DNA from: Bacteroidales bacterium
GTDB taxonomy: Bacteria > Bacteroidota > Bacteroidia > Bacteroidales > P3
DNA length: 64,000 nucleotides
Assembly (NCBI GenBank): GCA_016296345.1
Contig: JAEDJL010000004.1
Span: 3,664 to 67,663 of the forward strand
Reading direction: 5' to 3'
The notes below the pieces were generated by a model that did not search any database, had not been told where the DNA came from, and saw only the letters and a program-made list of their open reading frames with translations. The translations under genes and the position numbers were made by a program. Positions 17,897-25,531 of the stretch are shown in pieces; position 1 is the stretch's first letter; every line of letters starts with the position of its first letter.

Positions 17897-18439
17897 ATGA
17901 AAAGATTGTTTTTCTACTTAGCAGGATTGGTGCTTTGCATGGGCTTGGTGTCTTGCAGCGAAGACAGAGACTTGACCGGCTATGCCGATTTGACCATAGG
18001 AACAAGCACCTACCACATGCCGATTGCCGAATATGTGTTCTCTGACGGCACAACCTCTGTTGTGGGAACGAATGTTGCTCAGACAATAAACATAGATTTC
18101 AAAGGCAATTCGGTTCGCAAATATGTCATTGGCTACGGCGACAGCTATGAAGCAATAAGCAACAGCTATCCTTTTGGCGAAGATTTTTCCAAGGAGACAG
18201 ATTTGAAGTTTGTTTCGACGGTAGATGAACGCCAAGAGTACGTTGCAGTGTGCGGAATAATGACTGTGTCGGAGTATGGCAGCGATTCGGTTGTTGCAAC
18301 CTTCTCGGGCAAGATGCTCGACCGCAGTCATGCAGACGCTTTGGCAGGCGGAAATGCAGACCCCGAGAGTTTGGAACAGTTCGTAAAGACATTCAGCGGA
18401 CAGTTCTCCGCAGTACCTCCGAAATCGGAAGACAATTAG
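17897..18439 (+). CDS. Lipoprotein, second of a paralogous pair
   Basis: This 180-residue lipoprotein has the signal MKRLFFYLAGLVLCMGLVSCSED and lipobox GLVSC. It aligns along its length with the preceding gene product, showing old tandem duplication with considerable divergence. It starts 17 bases after that gene and ends before a clear terminator at 18471-18507, so the two form a bicistronic unit. Likely an envelope beta-barrel or beta-sandwich lipoprotein; role unknown. Confidence 0.8.
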   Translation: MKRLFFYLAGLVLCMGLVSCSEDRDLTGYADLTIGTSTYHMPIAEYVFSDGTTSVVGTNVAQTINIDFKGNSVRKYVIGYGDSYEAISNSYPFGEDFSKETDLKFVSTVDERQEYVAVCGIMTVSEYGSDSVVATFSGKMLDRSHADALAGGNADPESLEQFVKTFSGQFSAVPPKSEDN

Positions 18440-18470
18440 AATTACTTACTTTTTCATATTTTTTTCAATT

Positions 18471-18507
18471 CGGCGAAAGGCTTTGTGTCTTTCGCCGTTT
18501 TATTTTT
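18471..18507 (+). terminator. Terminator of the lipoprotein pair
   Basis: CGGCGAAAG (18471-18479) pairs with CTTTCGCCG (18489-18497) around a 9-base loop and is followed by a T-rich run. Confidence 0.85.
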
Positions 18508-18593
18508 CTCTTTCGCCCTTTGAACCGAGTGAAATGAGCATTTATTTCGGCAAAACAAACTCGCTTATTATCAATTATTTATAAGTCTTGTGC

Positions 18594-18649
18594 AAAAAAA
18601 AAAAAAAAATACAAAGGGCTTGACAATTCAACAAATGGTTGTACATTTG
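18594..18649 (+). promoter_or_regulatory. A16 tract immediately upstream of a consensus promoter
   Basis: A run of 16 A (18594-18609) lies 10 bases before TTG (18620-18622). After 19 bases comes TACATTTG (18642-18649), a full Bacteroidetes promoter. The ATG it serves is at 18683. A homopolymer of this length is prone to slippage, and its position matches an UP element, so tract length could alter expression. Confidence 0.65.
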
Positions 18650-18682
18650 CAGGAGGTTTAATCACTTAAAAATTTCACAGCG

Positions 18683-19129
18683 ATGAGAAAATTATTATTT
18701 GCAGTGCTTACATTGGCACTTTCGGTTGCTCCTTTTGTTGCTTCGGCACAGAGCAAAGACATGACAAGAGAAGAATGGTTGAAAATCGAAAACCCTGACG
18801 CAAGACATGTGGCGTACATTAAAATGTCTTCTGATGCAAAAGTCTCGTTTTGGAAAGACAAATTCAAAGATGTAAAGGAGTTGAAATGGTCAAAAGCCGA
18901 GCGTAAACACATCGAAAAGCTCGAAAAATTCTATATCGGCAATATTGACAAATTCTTTTCAAAGGACGAAAAGGTGAAAGCCGAAGCCTTGGAGATGTTG
19001 GACAAGTTCTCGGACGAATGGACAAAGACTGCTGAAAAAGAATTCGGCTGGTCGAGGGAGATTATGTTCCACATTATTGCCGACGGTGGAGAGTTCACCG
19101 ACGAGATGCTCGCCAAACTTCGCCAATAG
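18683..19129 (+). CDS. Small secreted protein, possibly fulvocin C-related
   Basis: This 148-residue protein has a signal peptide (MRKLLFAVLTLALSVAPFVASAQ). The mature part is helical and charged: TREEWLKIENPDARHVAYIKM, SFWKDKFKDVKELKWSKAERKHIEKLEKF, and a C-terminal helix ending MLAKLRQ. The pattern of a substrate-like YR/AY..LS..K..FW..K helix is reminiscent of proteins annotated as bacteriocin fulvocin C-related in Bacteroides. It lacks any visible cysteine, so this is only a suggestion. It stands alone behind its own promoter and A16 tract. Confidence 0.65.
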   Translation: MRKLLFAVLTLALSVAPFVASAQSKDMTREEWLKIENPDARHVAYIKMSSDAKVSFWKDKFKDVKELKWSKAERKHIEKLEKFYIGNIDKFFSKDEKVKAEALEMLDKFSDEWTKTAEKEFGWSREIMFHIIADGGEFTDEMLAKLRQ

Positions 19130-19171
19130 AAGATAGTAATGTCAGACAACAAGGCTCTGACAAACAATCAA

Positions 19172-19220
19172 AGCAAACCACTTTTGAAGCGTCTTATCCG
19201 AAAGACGAAAGTGGTTTGCT
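19172..19220. terminator. Bidirectional terminator between the small secreted protein gene and radC
   Basis: AGCAAACCACTTT (19172-19184) pairs with AAAGTGGTTTGCT near 19208-19220, with an inner GTCT/AGAC helix. T-rich sequence follows on the plus strand. The flanking genes converge. Confidence 0.8.
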
Positions 19221-19265
19221 TTGTTTTTGTTCTGCAAAGCTTATAAACGCAAGTGCAATCGGTGG

Positions 19266-20012
19266 TTATTCCCTTGGAATCACTCCATTATCGAGCATAC
19301 TATAGAAAGTGCCGTTGCCGATTATCAGATGGTCCAAGACCTTTATCGACATCAACCTGCCTGCTTCGCAAATCTGCTTTGTGACATCGATGTCCAAGCG
19401 GCTCGGCTCTGTCTCTCCCGAAGGGTGATTGTGTGCAAGGATTATCGACGAGGCATTGTGTTCCAAGGCAATCTTGAAGATGCGTCTCACATCGACCGCC
19501 GTAGTGTTCCAACCTCCCTCGCTTATGCACTCGGTCTTCAAGACCTTGGACCTGACGTCAAGAAAAATCACATAAAACGCCTCATAGTCCAAGTCTAACA
19601 AAAATTGTGCTATTTGAGTGTAAGCATCATACGAAGAAGCTATCCGTTGTCGGTAAGGCATTGCCGTTTCCTTTCGTCTGTATCCGAGTTCCAATGCCGC
19701 AATTATATTCAGAGCTTTTGCAGGTCCTATCCCCTTGAAGCGGTTGCAGTAGTCTTTGTAGGACAACTTGGAGAGTTCGTACAGATTGTTGCCGACGCTG
19801 TCGAGTATCTGCTTTGCCAAATCAACCGCCGACAAATCGGCATTGCCGCTTCCTATTATTATGGCAAGCAGTTCGGCATTGGACAGACTTTTTCTGCCAA
19901 ACATCATCATTTTCTCTCTCGGACGGTCTGCCATGTCCCATTGCTTGATTGACAAACGCTTGCTTTGCTCTCTGCCGTATGGCGGATAAGTTTCTTCTTC
20001 GGTCTTTGCCAT
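19266..20012 (-). CDS. radC: RadC-family JAB/MPN domain protein
   Basis: This 248-residue protein has the RadC order. An N-terminal helix-hairpin-helix region (SLSNAELLAIIIGSG; FKGIGPAKALNIIAALELG) is followed by a JAMM metal site (LAHNHPSGETEPSRLD with the two His and the Asp) plus an upstream Glu in TECISEGG. RadC was first linked to DNA repair, but its biochemical role is not settled. It is monocistronic and converges on the small secreted protein gene. Confidence 0.92.
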   Translation of the reverse strand: MAKTEEETYPPYGREQSKRLSIKQWDMADRPREKMMMFGRKSLSNAELLAIIIGSGNADLSAVDLAKQILDSVGNNLYELSKLSYKDYCNRFKGIGPAKALNIIAALELGYRRKETAMPYRQRIASSYDAYTQIAQFLLDLDYEAFYVIFLDVRSKVLKTECISEGGWNTTAVDVRRIFKIALEHNASSIILAHNHPSGETEPSRLDIDVTKQICEAGRLMSIKVLDHLIIGNGTFYSMLDNGVIPRE

Positions 20013-20115
20013 AGTTTGGTTCTTACTTACTCAAAAATACAAAGTGCAAAGGTAGCAATATGCTCTCAGAAAACGAACAAAAATGCTCAAAATGAAAAAA
20101 CAATCGGAAAAATTC

Positions 20116-20145
20116 TTGGATTATAAAGAAAAAGTAGTAACTTTG
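20116..20145 (+). promoter_or_regulatory. Promoter of the rplM operon
   Basis: TTG at 20116-20118, 19 bases, then TAACTTTG at 20138-20145. The predicted start near 20152 leaves a leader of about 155 bases before rplM. Confidence 0.75.
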
Positions 20146-20149
20146 CAAG

Positions 20150-20305
20150 CTCCAAGTTAGGTGGTCAGCGAACCCGTATTATCCTATGACTTACTGATTT
20201 GGAGAAAGTTAAACTGCTTATACAATCATCTTGACTGCCCGTTGTGATGATTGAAATGAGTGGTTGAAGTGAGTTTTTAATGTATTAGAAGATTGAAAAA
20301 ACGAA
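20150..20305 (+). promoter_or_regulatory. Long rplM leader with pairing segments, possible L13 autoregulatory leader
   Basis: Just downstream of the promoter, CTCCAA (20150-20155) can pair with TTGGAG (20199-20204), and TCAG (20165-20168) with CTGA (20194-20197). This forms an imperfect stem that encloses about 25 bases. Ribosomal-protein leaders before rplM have been proposed in Bacteroidia. Whether this one belongs to that class cannot be settled by eye. Confidence 0.45.
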
Positions 20306-20761
20306 ATGAGCACATTGAGTTATAAGACCGTTTCGGCAAACAGTGCCACAGTAAAAAAAGAATGGATTGTGGTCGATGCCGAAAATGAGGTAGTAGGACG
20401 TTTGGCGACAAAGGTAGCCAACATCTTGAGAGGAAAGCACAAACCATGCTACACTCCGCACGTCGATTGCGGCGATTATGTAATTGTAATCAATGCCGAC
20501 AAGGTAAGATTTACCGGAAAGAAATTCACCGACAAGGTTTACGTTCGCCACACCGGTTATCCGGGAGGACAACGCTTCTCGACACCAAAAGAAATCATGT
20601 CAAGATTTCCGGTCAGAGTTGTTGAACACGCTGTGAAAGGTATGTTGCCAAAGAACAGATTGGGAAGCAAGATGTACAGAAATTTGCACGTTGTTGCAGG
20701 AAGCGAACACAAGTTTGAAGCACAACAACCAAAATTAGTGAACCTTAATTCAATCAGATAA
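20306..20761 (+). CDS. rplM: 50S ribosomal protein L13
   Basis: This 151-residue protein has the L13 core: [25 protein letters not shown] near the start, [12 protein letters not shown], and [25 protein letters not shown]. It is an early-assembling 23S-binding protein. The pairing with rpsI 5 bases downstream is the usual one, and rpsB-tsf follow, forming a ribosome/translation cluster led by one promoter. Confidence 0.98.
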   Translation: MSTLSYKTVSANSATVKKEWIVVDAENEVVGRLATKVANILRGKHKPCYTPHVDCGDYVIVINADKVRFTGKKFTDKVYVRHTGYPGGQRFSTPKEIMSRFPVRVVEHAVKGMLPKNRLGSKMYRNLHVVAGSEHKFEAQQPKLVNLNSIR

Positions 20762-20766
20762 GCGAC

Positions 20767-21156
20767 ATGGAAGGAGTAATAAACACCATAGGTAGAAGAA
20801 AATGTGCAGTTGCAAGAGTTTACATGAAACAAGGCAGCGGTGCAATCATTGTTAATGGAAGAGACTACAAGGAATACTTCCCAAGCGAAACTTTGCAATA
20901 CATTTGCAGACAAGCATTCGAGACTGTGGGAGCAGAAGGTCAGTACGACATCAAGGCAAACCTTGACGGCGGCGGAATTTCGGGACAAGCCGAAGCATTG
21001 CGTATGGGTATTGCAAGAGCTTTGTGCGAAGCCAATGCAGAAGACAGAGGAGCTTTGAAAGCAAAAGGCTTGTTGAGAAGAGATCCTCGTATGGTTGAAA
21101 GAAAGAAACCTGGTCAAAAGAAAGCACGTAAGCGTTTCCAATTCAGCAAACGTTAG
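20767..21156 (+). CDS. rpsI: 30S ribosomal protein S9
   Basis: This 129-residue protein has the S9 hallmarks: [38 protein letters not shown] and the basic C-terminal tail [12 protein letters not shown], which in the ribosome reaches the P-site tRNA. It lies directly after rplM. Confidence 0.98.
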   Translation: MEGVINTIGRRKCAVARVYMKQGSGAIIVNGRDYKEYFPSETLQYICRQAFETVGAEGQYDIKANLDGGGISGQAEALRMGIARALCEANAEDRGALKAKGLLRRDPRMVERKKPGQKKARKRFQFSKR

Positions 21157-21160
21157 TATA

Positions 21161-21182
21161 TTGGATATTGTTTAGTATCCAA
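21161..21182 (+). promoter_or_regulatory. Stem-loop in the rpsI-rpsB gap
   Basis: TTGGATA (21161-21167) pairs with TATCCAA (21176-21182), leaving an 8-base loop. It lacks a T-run, so it is more likely a processing or attenuation signal than a strong terminator. Confidence 0.45.
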
Positions 21183-21265
21183 ATCGGCAAGATTTGCTTT
21201 GGCGACTACTTGTCGATTGAAAATTTTAGTAAAAAGGAAAGTAAACAAAAAAGATTTAGAGAGAA

Positions 21266-22138
21266 ATGTTAGAATTCAATCAAATGCTTGATGCAGGTGT
21301 TCACTTCGGACACTTGAAAAGAAAATGGAATCCGAAAATGGCTCCATATATCTTCATGGAGAAGAACGGTATTCACATCATAGACTTGCACAAGACTGCC
21401 GCAAAGGTTGAAGAGGCTTCGGCAGCTTTGAAGCAAATAGCAAAATCCGGCAAGAAAGTATTGTTCGTTGCAACAAAGAAACAAGCAAAGGACATTGTTG
21501 CCGAGAGAGTTAAAAGAACCAATATGCCGTTTGTTACAGAACGTTGGCCCGGCGGTATGCTTACCAACTTCGTTACAATAAGAAAAGCAGTCAAGAAGAT
21601 GAACTCTTTGGAGAAGTTGTTGAATGACAAAGACACAACCACCATTTCAAAGAGAGAAAGATTGCAAATCACAAGAGAGAAAGCAAAATTGGAGAAGAAC
21701 TTAGGCTCTATTGCAGACCTTACTCGTCTTCCTTCTGCTTTGTTCATTGTAGATATAAATAAGGAACACATTGCTGTTGCAGAGGCTAAGCGTTTGAACA
21801 TACCTACTTTTGCAATGGTTGATACCAACTGCGACCCGGAGGCTGTAAACTTTGCAATCCCTGCAAACGATGACGCTTCCAAGTCAATCGCTTTGATAAT
21901 CGACTACGTTTGTCAGGCAATCGAAGAGGGTATGCAAGAGAGAAAGTTGGACAAAGACAGCCGTATGGCAGAACAAGCCGAAGAAGAAAACGACCGCTTG
22001 GCAACAGAACTTCTCGATGACGAGGTTTCAGACGAAAAAGAGGACAACAAAATAAGAAAAGTCAAGTCTGTGGCTGAAGATACCATGGAGAAACGTCCGA
22101 GAAAGCAAATCTCGAAAAAAGGAACTGCGAGAAAGTAA
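21266..22138 (+). CDS. rpsB: 30S ribosomal protein S2
   Basis: This 290-residue protein has the S2 fold motifs: MLDAGVHFGHLKRKWNPKMAPYIF, RWPGGMLTNFVTIRKAVKKM, LPSALFIVDINKEHIAVAEAKRL and PTFAMVDTNCDPEAVNFAIPAND. An acidic then basic C-terminal extension of about 60 residues follows, common in Bacteroidetes S2. It precedes tsf by 30 bases, the usual order. Confidence 0.98.
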   Translation: MLEFNQMLDAGVHFGHLKRKWNPKMAPYIFMEKNGIHIIDLHKTAAKVEEASAALKQIAKSGKKVLFVATKKQAKDIVAERVKRTNMPFVTERWPGGMLTNFVTIRKAVKKMNSLEKLLNDKDTTTISKRERLQITREKAKLEKNLGSIADLTRLPSALFIVDINKEHIAVAEAKRLNIPTFAMVDTNCDPEAVNFAIPANDDASKSIALIIDYVCQAIEEGMQERKLDKDSRMAEQAEEENDRLATELLDDEVSDEKEDNKIRKVKSVAEDTMEKRPRKQISKKGTARK

Positions 22139-22168
22139 TTGTTGAATTGAATTAAAGATAATACAGAT

Positions 22169-22996
22169 ATGGCAAATATAACAGCAGCTCTTGTCAATGA
22201 GCTAAGAAAGCGTACAGGAGTCGGAATGATGGACTGTAAGAAAGCATTGGTTGAATGCGACGGAGACATGGACAAGGCTATTGACTATCTTAGAGAGAAA
22301 GGTCAGAAATTGGCTGCAAAGAGAGCAGACCGTGATGCTTCGGAAGGAGCTGTTTTGGCTGCGGTAAATCAAGACAAAACCTTTGCTGCCGTTATCATGA
22401 TGAACTGCGAGACAGACTTTGTTGCAAAGAACGAAGACTTTGTTGCCTTTTCGAGAAGCATTCTTGAAGCAGCAGTTGCAGCAAAAGCAAAGAGCTTGGA
22501 AGAAGTCATGGCTTTGAGTGTAGAAGGTAAGAGTGTGGAGACAATGATTATCGAACAAGTTGCGAAAATCGGAGAGAAAATCACACTTACTCACTACTTG
22601 CCTGTCGAGGCTGTTGCAACCTACGCTTACGTTCACCCGGGCAACAGAATGGCATCGGTTGTCGGAATGTCCAAAACAGGATATGACGACGAAGGAAAGG
22701 AAATGGCAATGCAGGTAATTGCAGGTCGTCCTGTTGCATTGACCAAAGACACCGTTCCTGCCGAGGTTATAGAAAGAGAAATGGAAGTGTACAGAGGACA
22801 GGTAAGAGAAGAAGGCAAGCCTGAAAACATGGTTGAGAAGATTGCAGAAGGCAAATTGAACAAGTTCTTCAAAGAAAGCACTCTTTTGAGCCAAGAGTAC
22901 ACTCGCGAAGCGAAGGTTTCAGTTGAGGAACACTTGAAAAAGATAGACAAAGATTTGACCGTAACCGCATTCCAACGCTTGGAATTGGGTGAATAA
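22169..22996 (+). CDS. tsf: Elongation factor Ts
   Basis: This 275-residue protein contains the signature RKRTGVGMMDCKKAL at about residues 13-27, the core NCETDFVAKNEDFVAF, and two EF-Ts dimerisation subdomains (THYLPVEAVATYAYVHPG; MQVIAGRPVALTK). It recycles EF-Tu by releasing GDP. It closes the ribosomal cluster and is followed by a strong terminator. Confidence 0.98.
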   Translation: MANITAALVNELRKRTGVGMMDCKKALVECDGDMDKAIDYLREKGQKLAAKRADRDASEGAVLAAVNQDKTFAAVIMMNCETDFVAKNEDFVAFSRSILEAAVAAKAKSLEEVMALSVEGKSVETMIIEQVAKIGEKITLTHYLPVEAVATYAYVHPGNRMASVVGMSKTGYDDEGKEMAMQVIAGRPVALTKDTVPAEVIEREMEVYRGQVREEGKPENMVEKIAEGKLNKFFKESTLLSQEYTREAKVSVEEHLKKIDKDLTVTAFQRLELGE

Positions 22997-23012
22997 ACGG
23001 CAAATCACTCAC

Positions 23013-23046
23013 AAAAAAGGAAGCATCTTATCTTGCTTCCTTTTTT
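23013..23046 (+). terminator. Terminator after tsf
   Basis: AAAAAAGGAAGC (23013-23024) pairs with GCTTCCTTTTTT (23035-23046), a 12-base stem with a 10-base loop and its own T-run. Confidence 0.92.
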
Positions 23047-23061
23047 GTATTTAATAAAGCC

Positions 23062-23832
23062 ATGGAAAAAGTAAAAGCAAAAAAGCATCTCGGACAGCAC
23101 TTTCTCAAAGATGAGAATATTGCGAGCCAGATTGCAGACAGCCTTGTGGGGCAGACTGATGTTTTGGAGATAGGTCCGGGAATGGGAGTTTTGACAAAAT
23201 ATCTGTCAGACAAGCAAAACATATCTTCTCTCAAAGTTGTGGAGATAGATTCCGAGAGTGTGGCATATTTGCAGTGCAATTTCCCGCAACTATCGTCCGA
23301 TTTGATAGAGGGAGACTTCCTAAAAATGAAACTTGACACCCTTTTTCCGAACCCATACACCATAATGGGCAATTTCCCCTACAACATATCCAACCAAATT
23401 CTCTTCAAGGTATTTGAAAACAGAGACACAATCACCCAAGTTGTGGGAATGTTTCAAAAAGAGGTCGCCGAAAGGGTTGTAGCTCAAGAGGGAAGCAAAA
23501 CTTACGGTATTCTGTCGGTCTTACTCTCGGCATTCTACGACAGAGAGTACCTTTTCACCGTAGGCGAAGAAGTTTTCAATCCTCCTCCAAAGGTAAAATC
23601 GGCAGTAATCCGTCTTGTGAGAAACCAAGTCAAAGAGTTAGATTGCGACCAAGCCTTGTTTGTCAAGGTAGTCAAGACCGCATTCAACCAAAGAAGAAAG
23701 ATGTTGCGTTCTGCTCTCAAACCCTTGGGAGCAAATCTCGAAAACATCGAACAAGACCTGCTCACCAAGAGAGCAGAACAGCTCTCGACCGAGCAATTTA
23801 TTCATATCACAAAATTGTTAAGCAATGATTAG
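23062..23832 (+). CDS. rsmA: 16S rRNA (adenine(1518)-N6/adenine(1519)-N6)-dimethyltransferase
   Basis: This 256-residue KsgA/RsmA begins with KKHLGQHFLKDENIA. It has the SAM motif VLEIGPGMGVLTKYL, the catalytic NFPYNISNQILFKV (NxPY class), and the C-terminal KVKSAVIRL and KTAFNQRRKMLRSALK. It dimethylates two adenosines near the 3' end of 16S rRNA. The last 8 bases overlap mntP. Confidence 0.97.
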   Translation: MEKVKAKKHLGQHFLKDENIASQIADSLVGQTDVLEIGPGMGVLTKYLSDKQNISSLKVVEIDSESVAYLQCNFPQLSSDLIEGDFLKMKLDTLFPNPYTIMGNFPYNISNQILFKVFENRDTITQVVGMFQKEVAERVVAQEGSKTYGILSVLLSAFYDREYLFTVGEEVFNPPPKVKSAVIRLVRNQVKELDCDQALFVKVVKTAFNQRRKMLRSALKPLGANLENIEQDLLTKRAEQLSTEQFIHITKLLSND

Positions 23833-24400
23833 TCTTGCATTCATAGTAGAAATCTTATTTTTGTCCGTTGCTCTTTCAATGGACTCCTTTACCGTGTCAA
23901 TCACCTGCGGTTTGCAAAAAACTCTCAGCCGAAAGCGTTCGATAATTATGGCTTTCTGGTTTGCATTTTTCCAAGCCCTGCTGCCAATGTTGGGAGCTTT
24001 GTTGGGCGATGCTTTCAGTGGTTTCATGACACAGGCAGACCATTGGATAGCCTTTGCTCTCTTGTGCATAATAGGAATAAAAATGGTGATTGACGGCAGG
24101 AATTTTAAACTCTCGGAAAAAATTTTTGATGTTTCAAGCACCAAAGTAATCATCACTCTTGCCATTGCAACCTCGATAGATGCCTTTGTGGTTGGCATAA
24201 GTTTCGGAATGACGTGGAATTTGTTGCAACAAATGTTGGCAGTTGCAATGATATTTGTTTCAACCTTTGTTTTCTCGATTGTGGGAGTAAAAATGGGAGA
24301 ACGCATACACTTCATAAAGCCGCGTTTTGCCTTGGTCTTGGGAGGAGTTATTCTTATACTCATAGGAGCAAAGACATTGATAGAACACCTCTATTTCTAA
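23825..24400 (+). CDS. mntP: Manganese efflux pump MntP
   Basis: This 191-residue protein has six membrane helices as two repeats. Each repeat carries the expected acidic motif: ALSMDSFTVSITCG in the first and ATSIDAFVVGISFG in the second. MntP exports Mn2+ to limit toxicity. Translation is probably coupled to rsmA. No yybP-type Mn riboswitch is visible, as expected from the overlap. Confidence 0.93.
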   Translation: MISLAFIVEILFLSVALSMDSFTVSITCGLQKTLSRKRSIIMAFWFAFFQALLPMLGALLGDAFSGFMTQADHWIAFALLCIIGIKMVIDGRNFKLSEKIFDVSSTKVIITLAIATSIDAFVVGISFGMTWNLLQQMLAVAMIFVSTFVFSIVGVKMGERIHFIKPRFALVLGGVILILIGAKTLIEHLYF

Positions 24401-24452
24401 ACCTGTCCGAAGAGGCAGAAGCAAATCTTTTTTCAAACAAACAAGTCAAGAT

Positions 24453-25478
24453 ATGTTACATTTCGATACCGATTATATGAGGGGAGCTTGTCCCGAGATT
24501 ATAAAAAGAATATGTGAGACCAATTTGGAACAAACAGTCGGCTATGGCTTGGACGAATATACCCAAAGAGCCAAGGAGGCAATCAGACAAACAATAGGAA
24601 GAGACGATGCCGAAATTCATTTCCTTGTGGGAGGAACTCAAACCAATGCAACGGTGATTGACGGAGTGCTTGGCAAGTTTGAGGGAGTTCTTTGTGCCGA
24701 AACAGCTCATATAAACGTTCATGAGGCAGGAGCGATTGAAGCAAGCGGACACAAAGTCCTCACCCTGCCTACCGAAGACGGCAAGATAAAAGCCGAAGAT
24801 GTGGAAAAATGTGTCAGAGACTTCAATCGCGACGAGTCTCGCGACCATATTGTTGCCCCGGGCATGGTTTATATTAGTTTTCCCACCGAAACAGGTTCTC
24901 TTTATACCCTAAAAGAATTGGAAGACTTGCACAGAGTATGCAGCAACAATTCTCTGCCGCTGTACATTGACGGAGCAAGGCTCGGATACGGAATTATGGC
25001 AAGAGGAAACGATGTCTCGATAAAGGACATTGCGCGACTTTGCGACATATTTTACATAGGTGGAACAAAGGTCGGAGCATTGTTTGGCGAGGCAGTGGTA
25101 GTTTGCAACAACAATCTGCTCAAACATTTCTTCCCTCTGATAAAACAACACGGAGCATTGTTGGCAAAGGGTCGTCTTTTGGGATTGCAATTCGAGACCT
25201 TGTTTACCGACAATCTCTATTTCAAGCTCTCAAACAACGCCACAGAGCGTGCAATGGAGCTTAGGGAGGCTTTTGTTGCCAAAGGATATGAACCATACGG
25301 CTTTTCGCCAAGCAATCAACAGTTCTTTGTGATGTCAAAAGAGGAGATTAACACTCTGAAATCCAAGGTAAGTTTCGAGATATGGGCTTGGGAAGACGAC
25401 AATCGTGCAGTAGTCAGATTTGTTACCGACTGGGCAACAAGCAAACAAGAGGTCATGCAACTGATTGACTGTTTGTAA
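24453..25478 (+). CDS. ltaE: Low-specificity L-threonine aldolase (PLP enzyme)
   Basis: This 341-residue protein belongs to the beta-eliminating lyase/threonine aldolase family. Visible motifs are FLVGGTQTNATVIDGVL and TAHINVHEAGAIEASGHKVL, then PLYIDGARLGYGI with the PLP-binding Asp. YIGGTKVGALFGEA carries the Schiff-base Lys. It would split L-threonine or allo-threonine to glycine and acetaldehyde. It starts 52 bases after mntP. Confidence 0.88.
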   Translation: MLHFDTDYMRGACPEIIKRICETNLEQTVGYGLDEYTQRAKEAIRQTIGRDDAEIHFLVGGTQTNATVIDGVLGKFEGVLCAETAHINVHEAGAIEASGHKVLTLPTEDGKIKAEDVEKCVRDFNRDESRDHIVAPGMVYISFPTETGSLYTLKELEDLHRVCSNNSLPLYIDGARLGYGIMARGNDVSIKDIARLCDIFYIGGTKVGALFGEAVVVCNNNLLKHFFPLIKQHGALLAKGRLLGLQFETLFTDNLYFKLSNNATERAMELREAFVAKGYEPYGFSPSNQQFFVMSKEEINTLKSKVSFEIWAWEDDNRAVVRFVTDWATSKQEVMQLIDCL

Positions 25479-25498
25479 AGTCTCAAACAAAAAATTTG

Positions 25499-25506
25499 TA
25501 CCTTTG
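25499..25506 (+). promoter_or_regulatory. -7 element of the murL-murD fusion gene
   Basis: TACCTTTG matches the Bacteroidetes -7 consensus. The nearest TTTG upstream (25472-25475) is 23 bases away, slightly too far. The resulting 5' leader would be about 20 bases. Confidence 0.5.
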
Positions 25507-25531
25507 TCGGTGCTAAAAAACAATTACCACA

